Part shown: one piece after another, positions 27,885 through 36,477 of the stretch
Position numbering within the stretch: the stretch's first letter is position 1
Layout: every line of letters starts with the position of its first letter
Source: JAIXWP01 sp965247015
GTDB lineage: Bacteria > Bacteroidota > Bacteroidia > Flavobacteriales_D > Sanyastnellaceae
Reading direction: 5' to 3'
Length of the DNA stretch: 64,000 nt
Assembly: GCA_965247015.1 (NCBI GenBank)
Contig: CBDFGG010000003.1
Location: 558,001 to 622,000, forward strand
Notes under the pieces: generated by a model
What the model was told of the DNA's origin: nothing
Databases searched by the model: none
What the model saw: the letters and a program-made list of their open reading frames with translations, nothing else
Program-made: the position numbers and the translations under genes

Positions 27885-27912
27885 TTGTAGCGTGCCCTCG
27901 CCCTTATCTTTG
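27885..27912 (+). promoter_or_regulatory. Promoter TTG-N17-TATCTTTG inside the apparent 5' end of the CHU_C gene
   Basis: TTG at 27885-27887 and the full-consensus TATCTTTG at 27905-27912 are 17 bases apart. The next in-frame start is TTG at 27920. The position argues against the longer reading from a GTG at 27860. Confidence 0.6.
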
Positions 27913-27919
27913 CAGCGAA

Positions 27920-30037
27920 TTGAATAAACGATTACATAGCTTACTTCTGATCGCCCTTCTGACAGGGCTTTCTGTGCTATTTTCGAAATCTTCGTTTGCA
28001 CAACCTGTGTTATCTCCAGATATTCAATGTATCCAGTCGGTTAACACCACTGATTTGAGCATAAGTTGGCAAGCTGGCAATGATCCTAGTGGAAACTTTA
28101 TCGGTTACCATATTTATCAAGCAACCAATTCTGGAGGACCGTTCGTAGAAATCGCAGTAATCAATAACGTCAATGCCAATAACTACTTGGTGTTGTCCCC
28201 CACTCCTCTTGGAGGTGACCGATGCTTTTACATTCAAGCTGAAAACCTCGTCGGAGGCATTCCAACGCTGTCCCCCGCAGGAGAGGTGTTCTGTTCCATT
28301 TTCCTCAATGTATCACCAAGCGCGGCCCCGCAAGGCTTTGCATTTTTGGACTGGAATAATCCAAGCCCCAACGCACAAATTAGCGGTGAATATGTGATTA
28401 GCATGGAATATCCTGCTGGTACTTGGACGGAGATTGCCTATTTGCCTCAAGACATCACCTCGTATAATCATGAAATTTCCACTTGCAACGAAGTTTTGAA
28501 TTTTCAAGTGGTGTATGAAACTGCCGTCGGGTGCGACTTTGTGAGCAATATGGATGGAGAATTATTGACCGATCTCACACCACCTGCAATCCCAGTAGTG
28601 ACATCTGTGTCTATTGATCACACCACCAATGATGCAGTCATCTCATGGAATGCCTCACAGTCTGCGGACTGTCAAGGATACATTCTCTACAACTGCAATA
28701 GCAATGGAAGTGTTTCTTTGATTGATACCATTTTTGGAATCAATAATACTCAGTTTATCGACTTACTCGCACCTACATCAACTGGTCCAGTAAGTTATTT
28801 GCTTGCTGCTATTGACACCTGTTATAGCGGTACACCACCCTCTCCAAACACAAGTCCGGCGGGCGATGTATGCAATGAATCAATTTACATAAGTCCTATT
28901 GGTTATGCGGTTTGTTCTGAAACCGTAGATATAAATTGGACGCCTTATATCGGATGGGAAGATGGCGTGGCTGCCTACGAAATCTACCACCGCTTTGGAA
29001 CCGATCCTTATGTGTTAATTGAATCCGTGCCTGGAGACCAATTGACATACACGCACAACGTGACCGTTGGAGGAGTGAATTCATATTACATCAGAGGTGT
29101 TTCAAATACCGGCGGCTACACTGCAATCTCCAATCTTCAAAATGTACAAGTGACATATCCCGTGGCACCTAGCTTCACATATATCACATCTGTATCTGTT
29201 TGGAATAATGACACCCTTCATATATCTGTAATTACAGAAGCAGTCGGCAGTGATCATTTCTACACATTAGAACGTCAGCGCACGGGAACAAACGATTGGG
29301 ACGAAATGATCACCGTCAACAATTTAGGAGCGCAAGATTTATTTTTTGAAGATGGTGAAAACATCAATGCTGATTTTTTCACTTATGAATATCGTTTGAT
29401 CGTAGAGAACGTCTGTGAGGATATTGTGGATACATCAAATCTAGCCATCAGTTGTTTACTCAACGGTTTTGCATACAACGATCGTTTGGCTAATGCGCTG
29501 CAATGGACCGATTACGTAGGCTTTGATCAAGGTGTGAGTGAATATCGCATCCATAGAAAAATGGGTACCGACGGTGTCGACATGGTGGTAGGAGCTGTCT
29601 CCGGCAGCACCAACTATTATGAAGACGATGTGAGCGGATTAGAATTTAGTCCTGGGGATTTTATTTATCGCATTGAAGCAGTGTCAGCCCCTAGTAGCGA
29701 CTACCCCGATATTTATACAGCATGGAGTAATGAAATTAGACTCTCTCTAGAGCCTGTTATTTGGGTACCCAATGCCTTCGTGGTCGATGGATTTAATAAA
29801 ACGTTCGGTCCTGTGATTCGTTTTGCGGATTATGACAATTACCGCATGTTGATTTACAGTCGTTGGGGCGATGTCATCTATGACACCAATGATATCGCAG
29901 CTCCATGGGATGGTTTCATGAATGGCGAGCCTGTTCAAGAAGGAGTTTATGTCTACTACATCCAGATCAAGGACGGTAAGGGACGACTGGAGGAACGCAG
30001 AGGAACAGTTACCTTGCTTACAGCAAGAGACCAATAA
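27920..30037 (+). CDS. Secreted fibronectin-type protein with T9SS type B (CHU_C) domain
   Basis: I start this 705-residue protein at TTG 27920, because a promoter lies just upstream and the signal peptide (LNKRLHSLLLIALLTGL ... SSFA, then Gln) begins exactly there. Several fibronectin-III-like modules follow (for example ISWQAGNDPSGNFIGYHIYQ, INWTPYIGWEDGVAAYEIYH, LQWTDYVGFDQGVSEYRIHR), spaced roughly 110-180 residues apart. The C-terminal 85 residues are a CHU_C gliding-motility-type sorting domain (WVPNAFVVDGFNKTFGPV, IYSRWGDVIYDT, GVYVYYIQIKDGKG). It is therefore a T9SS type B cargo, likely a surface adhesin-like protein. The coaX gene begins two bases after its stop. Confidence 0.85.
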   Translation: MNKRLHSLLLIALLTGLSVLFSKSSFAQPVLSPDIQCIQSVNTTDLSISWQAGNDPSGNFIGYHIYQATNSGGPFVEIAVINNVNANNYLVLSPTPLGGDRCFYIQAENLVGGIPTLSPAGEVFCSIFLNVSPSAAPQGFAFLDWNNPSPNAQISGEYVISMEYPAGTWTEIAYLPQDITSYNHEISTCNEVLNFQVVYETAVGCDFVSNMDGELLTDLTPPAIPVVTSVSIDHTTNDAVISWNASQSADCQGYILYNCNSNGSVSLIDTIFGINNTQFIDLLAPTSTGPVSYLLAAIDTCYSGTPPSPNTSPAGDVCNESIYISPIGYAVCSETVDINWTPYIGWEDGVAAYEIYHRFGTDPYVLIESVPGDQLTYTHNVTVGGVNSYYIRGVSNTGGYTAISNLQNVQVTYPVAPSFTYITSVSVWNNDTLHISVITEAVGSDHFYTLERQRTGTNDWDEMITVNNLGAQDLFFEDGENINADFFTYEYRLIVENVCEDIVDTSNLAISCLLNGFAYNDRLANALQWTDYVGFDQGVSEYRIHRKMGTDGVDMVVGAVSGSTNYYEDDVSGLEFSPGDFIYRIEAVSAPSSDYPDIYTAWSNEIRLSLEPVIWVPNAFVVDGFNKTFGPVIRFADYDNYRMLIYSRWGDVIYDTNDIAAPWDGFMNGEPVQEGVYVYYIQIKDGKGRLEERRGTVTLLTARDQ

Positions 30038-30038
30038 G

Positions 30039-30764
30039 ATGTCCATGCACCTCATTATCGATCAAGGAAATTCATACACGAAAGTGGCCCAATTTGAAGG
30101 TGCGCAAATCCGCGAATTTTTTCGATTTGATGACCATCAGCTTTCTGCTTATTTATCTGAATTATCTCCTTCGATTCATACTGCGTTTGTCTCTACCGTG
30201 CGCGCTTCAGTGGGAGATAGCATCGAATTATTAAAGTCAAAACTTCAGGTAACGCTTTTTGATAGAAGTATGAAGTTGCCGATGGCATTTGATTATAAAA
30301 CCTTTGACACACTAGGGCTTGATCGGATTGCCAATGCGTGCGCCGCTCATTTTCTTTTCCCTCAACAAAATTGTTTGATTGTAGATGCGGGCACTTGTGT
30401 GACCTACTCTGTGATAAAAAATAGAACCTTTGTCGGCGGGGCTATTTCTCCTGGATTGCAGATGAGATTCAAGTCGCTCCACCATTTCACGGGACGATTA
30501 CCATTGCTTTCTGCAGTCGATGAAGCCCAACACACCACAGGAAAATCAACAAATGAATCTATTTCGAGTGGAGTTGAAATCGGCATTGTGAAAGAAATCG
30601 ATGGAATGATTGATTCTTTTTGTAGTGAAAACGGCCCTTTGAACGTCATACTGACGGGAGGAGATGGAAGTTATTTGGGCAGCCGCCTTAAAAGTCCCAT
30701 TTTTGCCAACGAAAATTTGACCCTTGAGGGGTTGAATCAAATTTATCTTTATCAATTAACGTGA
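30039..30764 (+). CDS. coaX: Type III pantothenate kinase
   Basis: This 241-residue enzyme phosphorylates pantothenate in the first step of CoA synthesis. It has the ASKHA-fold motifs of CoaX: IDQGNSYTKVAQF at residues 5-17 (ATP-phosphate binding), TLGLDRIANACAA near residue 92 with the catalytic Asp, DAGTCVTYSVI near 117 and GGAISPGLQMRFKSLHHFTGRLP. The true start is the ATG at 30039 (or MHLII six bases on), directly after the CHU_C stop; a longer frame from 29922 merely overlaps that gene. Its TGA overlaps the GTG of the next gene. Confidence 0.95.
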   Translation: MSMHLIIDQGNSYTKVAQFEGAQIREFFRFDDHQLSAYLSELSPSIHTAFVSTVRASVGDSIELLKSKLQVTLFDRSMKLPMAFDYKTFDTLGLDRIANACAAHFLFPQQNCLIVDAGTCVTYSVIKNRTFVGGAISPGLQMRFKSLHHFTGRLPLLSAVDEAQHTTGKSTNESISSGVEIGIVKEIDGMIDSFCSENGPLNVILTGGDGSYLGSRLKSPIFANENLTLEGLNQIYLYQLT

Positions 30765-32194
30765 AGAAACTTTCCTTAGTTATTGCCTTATTATCGGTCA
30801 CTTTTGCGGCTTGGACACAATCTAGCATCAGCAATGTGTACTCTCGACTTGGTATAGGATTATTAGAACAGCCAGGCAATGCAAACAGCCTAGGAATGGG
30901 CGGTATATCGACAGTGAGCTTTGACAACAACGCTCTCAATTTATTTAACCCTGCAAGCTATTCTCATCTTTCTCGCACCGTATTGCAGTTAACAGGTAAA
31001 GGCATTCAATCATCCTTAAACAATGGCGAGTCAACTACGCGCTACCGTGGTGGACAAATACAAGAAATCGGACTTGGATTAAAAAAGACAGGCAGCCCGT
31101 GGGGATTCGCTATGGGAGTTACACCTTACAGCGCTGTTGGTTTCAACCTCACAAGCACTGGAGTAGTCAATGATTCCACTACCGTGAAATATAAAAACGA
31201 TGGAACTGGCGGGATCAATCGATTCGTTGTTGGTGTTTCTCGCTCTTTCAAACTTTACAAGAATCCTGCGCAGGATACTACTTTAAGAGGTACAGCTAGA
31301 TTTAATTCGGATAATCGTTGGAAAGAAATCAAGGATTCATTAGAACTTGTATCTCCAAAACTTTCAGTGGGATTAAACATTAATTATCTCTTTGGTTCGG
31401 TTAGAAATGAACGCAAAGTAGAATACAACAACACCCGCTATTTCGGAACAAGAATTACCTCCAGAACAAGCATATCAGACGTATTATTAGAAGCAGGTTT
31501 GCATTATTACATGCCTCTTCAATTGACATGGGATCAAAAGAAAATTAAATCAGGCACCTACTTATTGTTGGCAGCAGACTATATGATGGGCTCGGATCTC
31601 AACTCCACGTTTGACGAATTGGGAGAGTTGTATCTTTATGCAAATGCGAGAGAGACTGTTGTGGATACCAGCTATCAAATTTTAGAACAGTCAGGCACAT
31701 TCTCCATTCCTCAAAGAATATCTCTCGGCGCTGGCATCATGCGTGTTGGAACAGAAGGACGCCTTTGGCAGTATAGTGCAGAGTACCGAGTACAAGATTG
31801 GACTTCCTTTGAAAGCACTTTTTCTGATGCATTGGGAGTAGAATCACTTTCAAAGTATCAGCATTTAGGATTCGGAATTGAATTGACTCCGAAAGGATCT
31901 GAAAACGCCAACAATTTATTCGAGCGTACCACCTACCGCGTAGGGGTTAGAAATACAGACACCTATATTACTCTGGGTGAAACACAAATCAATCAGCGCG
32001 CTATATCTGCTGGTTTCAGCATGCCTATTTTAGCTTCGCGATCTTCTAGCAAATTCAATTTTGGAATCGAGTACGGTACTTCAGGTACATTAGATGGAGA
32101 GCTTATCAAGGAAAATTTTGTCAACTTCCAAGTTGGCCTCAGCCTTACACCGTATTTCTTAAACCCATGGTTCGTGCAGCGTCAGTATGATTAA
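30761..32194 (+). CDS. FadL-like outer-membrane protein
   Basis: This 477-residue protein has a signal peptide ending FAAWT followed by Gln. The mature start NVYSRLGIGLLEQPGNANSLGMGG, with NALNLFNPASYS following, resembles FadL/PorV-like barrels in which an N-terminal plug precedes the 14-strand barrel. The rest alternates aromatic strands (GLGLKKTGSPWGFAMGVTPYS, HLGFGIELTPKG), ending in a strand near SLTPYF. The substrate is unknown. It starts at GTG overlapping the coaX stop and overlaps lptC by eight bases. Linkage to coaX and lptC is common in flavobacteria. Confidence 0.78.
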   Translation: MKKLSLVIALLSVTFAAWTQSSISNVYSRLGIGLLEQPGNANSLGMGGISTVSFDNNALNLFNPASYSHLSRTVLQLTGKGIQSSLNNGESTTRYRGGQIQEIGLGLKKTGSPWGFAMGVTPYSAVGFNLTSTGVVNDSTTVKYKNDGTGGINRFVVGVSRSFKLYKNPAQDTTLRGTARFNSDNRWKEIKDSLELVSPKLSVGLNINYLFGSVRNERKVEYNNTRYFGTRITSRTSISDVLLEAGLHYYMPLQLTWDQKKIKSGTYLLLAADYMMGSDLNSTFDELGELYLYANARETVVDTSYQILEQSGTFSIPQRISLGAGIMRVGTEGRLWQYSAEYRVQDWTSFESTFSDALGVESLSKYQHLGFGIELTPKGSENANNLFERTTYRVGVRNTDTYITLGETQINQRAISAGFSMPILASRSSSKFNFGIEYGTSGTLDGELIKENFVNFQVGLSLTPYFLNPWFVQRQYD

Positions 32195-32738
32195 TACGCG
32201 TTACATATTCCATCTTGTGTTGAGTGCGCTTAGCACCCTCTTTTTATTTTCTTGTAAAAATGAAATTGCGGATATCAAAGCGATCACCGAAGATCGTGTA
32301 GTGCCTTTGCAGACCAATATCGATGCGTCATACAGATATACAGAGAATGGTAGACTACGCAATCTATTAGAGGCTAAACAACTCGATCAATATGGCGGAG
32401 ACTCCACTTACATCGTCGCATCGGGTGGGTTTAAAATGACTTTTTACGATTCTACTGAAGTTGAAACAGCGAGCATGAGCGCAGTGCGTGGTACTTACTT
32501 CGAAAAGCAAAATAAACTCATCGCTGAAGAAAACGTAGTATTGGTCAATACTCAAGGCGAAATGCTTGAAACTTCCAAGTTGATCTTCGAACAAGACAGC
32601 TCTCGTATTTACACCGATCAATTTGTTACCATCACCAGCGGAGATGGTAAGTTTTATGGAAAAGGCCTTGAGAGCAACGGTAGTTTCACGAAATATCGCA
32701 TCCTCCAGCCGACCGGCGACATCTATGTCGAGGAATAA
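32187..32738 (+). CDS. lptC: LptC, periplasmic LPS-transport bridge component
   Basis: This 183-residue protein has a membrane-anchoring or lipoprotein N-terminus (STLFLFSC, with Cys23 likely lipidated) and the short-beta-strand OstA/LptC fold. The conserved pattern includes NGRLRNLLEAKQLDQY, MTFYDSTEVE and SAVRGTYFEKQNKLIAEENV. LptC passes LPS from the LptB2FG extractor to LptA across the periplasm. The gene starts inside the end of the preceding barrel gene (eight-base overlap), so translation is probably coupled. No other lpt genes are in view. Confidence 0.88.
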   Translation: MINTRYIFHLVLSALSTLFLFSCKNEIADIKAITEDRVVPLQTNIDASYRYTENGRLRNLLEAKQLDQYGGDSTYIVASGGFKMTFYDSTEVETASMSAVRGTYFEKQNKLIAEENVVLVNTQGEMLETSKLIFEQDSSRIYTDQFVTITSGDGKFYGKGLESNGSFTKYRILQPTGDIYVEE

Positions 32739-32750
32739 ATAATTCCGCTG

Positions 32751-32758
32751 TATCTTCG
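32751..32758 (+). promoter_or_regulatory. -7-like box (TATCTTCG) four bases before a start codon
   Basis: TATCTTCG differs from TAnnTTTG by one base. Only CAGC separates it from the ATG at 32763, so a transcript from it would be leaderless. No -33 TTG is evident. Confidence 0.35.
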
Positions 32759-32762
32759 CAGC

Positions 32763-32966
32763 ATGGAGAAGGCTAATAAATTTCTGATTCATTTTTGGTT
32801 GGCAGTAGCTATTGCCTCTACCATTTTTGCCATTTACATGACAGCAGCTCATGGATGGGAAGTGGGTCAGAAGTACTTTTTCGTTCCTGTAATTTCTTTT
32901 GTGTGGTATCTGTTCAGAAGAATGATGTACAAGCGTATGAACGCACAAAACCAGGATCGTACCTAG
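32763..32966 (+). CDS. Small two-helix membrane protein
   Basis: This 67-residue protein has two hydrophobic segments, about residues 9-27 (FWLAVAIASTIFAIYMTA) and 37-52 (YFFVPVISFVWYLFRRM), and a basic C-terminal tail, RRMMYKRMNAQNQ. The arrangement suggests both ends in the cytoplasm. It lies 24 bases after lptC and 17 bases before the CorC-like gene, all on one strand. I do not recognise the family well enough to name it. The small size, conserved-looking position and clear helices favour a real gene. Confidence 0.75.
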   Translation: MEKANKFLIHFWLAVAIASTIFAIYMTAAHGWEVGQKYFFVPVISFVWYLFRRMMYKRMNAQNQDRT

Positions 32967-32970
32967 CCTC

Positions 32971-32978
32971 TAATTTCG
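32971..32978 (+). promoter_or_regulatory. -7-like box (TAATTTCG) five bases before a start codon
   Basis: TAATTTCG is one base off TAnnTTTG and ends five bases before the CorC-like ATG at 32984. It repeats the arrangement seen before the small membrane gene. Confidence 0.3.
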
Positions 32979-32983
32979 CTTGA

Positions 32984-34261
32984 ATGGATTCCTATTGGAT
33001 ATTAATTGTCTTACTCTCTTTAGTAGCCTCCGCTTTTTCAAGCGGAATGGAAATCGCATTCATTACTTCCAATAAACTTAAAATAGAGCTCGATCGAAAG
33101 CAAGGCGTTTTCGGGGCAGAAATTATTGGTCATTTCACAAGGCATCCAAAGATGTTTATAGCAGCCATGCTTGTGGGAAATAATATCGCCCTTGTCATTT
33201 ACGGTTTGTACATGGGTGAGGCGGTGACCAATATTTTCACACAAAACCTCCCTGATTTCTCGCTTTGGCTTGGTGATGCTGGAATGCTTATCACTCAGAC
33301 ATTGATTTCTACCATTATTGTATTGATTTTTGGTGAGTTTATTCCAAAGGCTATTTTTCAAATCAACCCCAATCGTTGGCTCAATTTCTTTGCTGTACCC
33401 ATGCTTTTATGGTATGGAATCTTGTATGTATTTGCATGGTTTGTTGCTAAGATTAGTGATGTGTTTTTGAGAGTGTTTTTGAAGACAAAATCTGAAAGTG
33501 AAAAAGTAGAATTTGGCCGCATCGATTTAGACCACTTCCTTACTGAAGCGACTGGGAATATTGACAGATCCAAAGAATTTGATCATGAAATTCAGATCTT
33601 TCAAAATGCGCTTGATTTTTCCAAAGTGAAGGCGCGCGACTGCCTCATTCCTCGAAATGAAATTGTAGCAGTAGAAATTACTGATAGCGTTGAAAAATTG
33701 CGTCAGCTCTTTATCGAAACACGACTGTCTAAAATTCTTGTATTTAAAGAAAACATCGATCACATCATTGGTTATGTGCACAGTTTTGAGATTTTCAAAA
33801 AGCCAGCGCACATTCAGCACGTTCTTCGACCTGTTGCCATTATCCCGGAGCCGATGGCTGCAAATGAGATCTTAGAATTATTTATTTCCAAGAAAAAAAG
33901 TTTAGCGGTAGTCGTTGATGAATACGGCGGAACTGCGGGGATTATTACGATGGAAGATATCGTGGAGGAAATATTCGGAGAGATCGAAGACGAGCACGAT
34001 AAAGATGAAACCACAGAGAAAAAAATAGACGAACAGAACTACGAGTTTTCTGCTCGATTGGAAATTGATTATTTAAACGACAAATATCAATTTAACCTCC
34101 CAACGAATGTCGAGGAATACGACACTTTAGGGGGCTTGATTCTCTATTTATATGAAGATATTCCTGAAGAGGGGGATATCATTGATGTCGAGAACTTTAC
34201 TCTAACGGTGTCTAAGGTCAGTGAAACACGCGTGGAATTGGTAAAATTGACCATCAACTAG
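32984..34261 (+). CDS. CNNM/CorC-type membrane protein with CBS pair (GldE-like)
   Basis: This 425-residue protein has an N-terminal CNNM (DUF21) membrane domain of about 170 residues opening with SLVASAFSSGMEIAFITSN and LVGNNIALVIYG. Two CBS domains follow at about residues 205-330, containing ARDCLIPRNEIVAVE and VVDEYGGTAGIITMEDIVEEIFGEI. The C-terminal CorC/HlyC domain runs from about 350 (FSARLEIDYLNDKY ... EEYDTLGGLILYLYEDIPEEGD). Such proteins move or sense Mg2+/Co2+. In flavobacteria GldE, linked to gliding and T9SS, has this architecture, but gldD is not adjacent, so I leave the symbol empty. Confidence 0.9.
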   Translation: MDSYWILIVLLSLVASAFSSGMEIAFITSNKLKIELDRKQGVFGAEIIGHFTRHPKMFIAAMLVGNNIALVIYGLYMGEAVTNIFTQNLPDFSLWLGDAGMLITQTLISTIIVLIFGEFIPKAIFQINPNRWLNFFAVPMLLWYGILYVFAWFVAKISDVFLRVFLKTKSESEKVEFGRIDLDHFLTEATGNIDRSKEFDHEIQIFQNALDFSKVKARDCLIPRNEIVAVEITDSVEKLRQLFIETRLSKILVFKENIDHIIGYVHSFEIFKKPAHIQHVLRPVAIIPEPMAANEILELFISKKKSLAVVVDEYGGTAGIITMEDIVEEIFGEIEDEHDKDETTEKKIDEQNYEFSARLEIDYLNDKYQFNLPTNVEEYDTLGGLILYLYEDIPEEGDIIDVENFTLTVSKVSETRVELVKLTIN

Positions 34262-34370
34262 GATTCAATTCATTTATTTTCAACGTCTTAAAAGGATATT
34301 CGATTAAGATGTGTTTTGTGTCTATCAATTTACGATATTCGCATCCCAAATTTTTATTAAGCTAGACTAT

Positions 34371-36425
34371 ATGGCAATGATCGAAAAAATCAGGAACCAG
34401 AAATGGCTCGTGATCACAGTAGTAGGTTTAGGTCTCATCCTATTTTTGGTAACGGGACTAATCCAGAACATTGATAAATTATCATCTGATTCTATTGGAG
34501 AAATTGATGGTGATGAAATCTCTGCACAAGAGTGGATGGCTGCTGTAGAGCAGCAGAAAGTATTGTTCAACTATTCAGGTAATGAAAGCAGCTTGAGCAA
34601 TGACACTTGGAACAATCTTGTGGAAAGCAAGCTCATGAAAGATGAGTTTGATGCAATTGGATTGACTGTTACAGAAGAAGAGTACGATGAAATCGTATTT
34701 GGTAGCATGCTTTCTCCATTTGTTAAGCAAACGATTTATGGCGGACAGGACTCAGCTTCTATTAAGGAGCAGATGCGTACCAATTTCGACGGTATGGAGC
34801 CTGCACGTGCTGAAGGTTGGAAGAAGCTTATCACACAAAAGCGTTTGAAAGAGAAGTATGACTTGATGGTGAAGCGTGGTTTGTATGCAAACAACCTTGA
34901 TGGTAAGTGGGCATTCAAACAACAAGCTGACAAAGTGAATATCTCTTATGTTGTTAAGACGTACGCTGAAATTCCAGATAGCACTATCACTTGGACTGAA
35001 AGCGATATTAAGAGCTACTACAACAAGCACAAAAACGACCGTGAATACAAGCAAGAGACTAGCCGTTCGGTGGAATACATTAAGTTCCCAGTACAGCCAA
35101 GCTCTATGGATAGCGTTTCTATTCGCGAGAGCTTGAATACGCTTGCTACTACCTTCAGAACGGCAACTAATGACTCAGCTTATGCTGCGGAAAATACTTC
35201 TGTTGGATCTATACCAACTATGAAATATCACCCAGGTGCTTTCCCAGAGCCATTCAACACTCAAGTATTGAACGACTCAATGGGTAAAGTGATTGGTCCT
35301 TTTGCTTTCAATGGCAAAATGAGCATCGCTAAGGTTACTAAGCGTATGAGCGAAGTTGACTCAGTAAAAGCTCGTCACATTTTGATTAAAGCTGATCGTA
35401 AAGATGCTGGTGCTTTGGCAATCGCGAAAGCAAAAGCAGATTCAATCAAGAATGTAATCGCTAAAGAAAACAACTTCGAAGCAATGGCTGCGCAGTTCGG
35501 TTCAGACGGAACGAAGAACACCGGTGGTGATCTTGGTTGGTTTGCACGCGGCGCGATGGTTAAAGAATTCGAAGACGCTTCATTCAATGGTAAGTTGAAG
35601 CAATTGCAAACTGTAACTACAGACTTCGGTGTACACGTATTGGAAATTACAGATCAGAAGAGTGCTGTAGCTAAAGTTGCTATCATCGACCGTCGTATCG
35701 AGCCTAGTGCTGGTACACGCAAAGGTGCTTACAGCTTGGCAAGTGAATTCTCTATCAACTTTGCTGACACTGCGGCATTCAGAGCAGCTGCAGATACATT
35801 GAACGGTGGAACTCCTGTTATACCAGCTCAAAACATTCGTCCTAACAGCACCACTGTTAGCGGATTGCAAGATGGATATTCAGTGGTATCATGGGCTTAT
35901 TCAGCAGAATTGGGTGAGGTTTCTCAGCCAATGTTGATCGGCACTGATTACATCATCGCAGCTTTGACAGAAGTGAAAGAGCGCGGTGTACCAACACTTG
36001 AAAACGTTCGTGAGAAGATGAAAGTGGAAGTAATCAAAGAAAAGAAGGCTGAGAAGTACATGGAAATGATGAAGTCTGGTAGCCTTCAAGAAATCGCTAC
36101 TGCTGTTTCATCTACAGTAAAGAATGCTGAGAACATTACACTTCGTAGCGGTAACATTCCAAACAGTGGAGTTAGCCAACAAGAATATGAAGTGATCGGT
36201 ATTGCATTTGGTTTGAAGAAAGATTTCATCTCTTCTCCAATTCAAGGCAAGGGCGGTGTTTATGTCATCCAAAAGACTTCAGATGTTGTTGAAGGTGTTA
36301 GCACTGACAACTACACTGCTGATCGTGATGGTTTGATGACCAACCTTCAAAACCGTGCGCCAATGGCGGTATTCAATTCATTCAAAGAAGAAGCTAAAAT
36401 CGAGGACAATCGATTTGAAAGATAA
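34371..36425 (+). CDS. PpiD/SurA-like periplasmic peptidyl-prolyl isomerase
   Basis: This 684-residue foldase has a single N-terminal membrane anchor (WLVITVVGLGLILFLVTGL) after a short basic start, MAMIEKIRNQK. I choose the ATG at 34371, since an earlier frame adds residues unlike the family. The SurA-N-like chaperone region spans about 35-230. One parvulin domain at about 320-430 is marked by VKARHILIKADRKD, FGSDGTKNTGGDLGWFARGAMVKEFEDA and DFGVHVLEIT. The C-terminal half includes another parvulin-like region without its full motif. PpiD-like proteins help fold outer-membrane and secreted proteins emerging from Sec, which suits a genome stretch so rich in exported proteins. Codon use suggests high expression. 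Confidence 0.92.
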   Translation: MAMIEKIRNQKWLVITVVGLGLILFLVTGLIQNIDKLSSDSIGEIDGDEISAQEWMAAVEQQKVLFNYSGNESSLSNDTWNNLVESKLMKDEFDAIGLTVTEEEYDEIVFGSMLSPFVKQTIYGGQDSASIKEQMRTNFDGMEPARAEGWKKLITQKRLKEKYDLMVKRGLYANNLDGKWAFKQQADKVNISYVVKTYAEIPDSTITWTESDIKSYYNKHKNDREYKQETSRSVEYIKFPVQPSSMDSVSIRESLNTLATTFRTATNDSAYAAENTSVGSIPTMKYHPGAFPEPFNTQVLNDSMGKVIGPFAFNGKMSIAKVTKRMSEVDSVKARHILIKADRKDAGALAIAKAKADSIKNVIAKENNFEAMAAQFGSDGTKNTGGDLGWFARGAMVKEFEDASFNGKLKQLQTVTTDFGVHVLEITDQKSAVAKVAIIDRRIEPSAGTRKGAYSLASEFSINFADTAAFRAAADTLNGGTPVIPAQNIRPNSTTVSGLQDGYSVVSWAYSAELGEVSQPMLIGTDYIIAALTEVKERGVPTLENVREKMKVEVIKEKKAEKYMEMMKSGSLQEIATAVSSTVKNAENITLRSGNIPNSGVSQQEYEVIGIAFGLKKDFISSPIQGKGGVYVIQKTSDVVEGVSTDNYTADRDGLMTNLQNRAPMAVFNSFKEEAKIEDNRFER

Positions 36426-36445
36426 TCCTTGAATTAAGGAAAAAG

Positions 36446-36477
36446 AAAAAGGCTTTCTCAATAGAGAAAGCCTTTTT
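36446..36477. terminator. Bidirectional terminator between ppiD-like gene and queA
   Basis: AAAAAGGCTTTCTC and GAGAAAGCCTTTTT form a 14-bp stem with an AATA loop. It directly abuts the queA stop codon at 36478. Confidence 0.93.
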
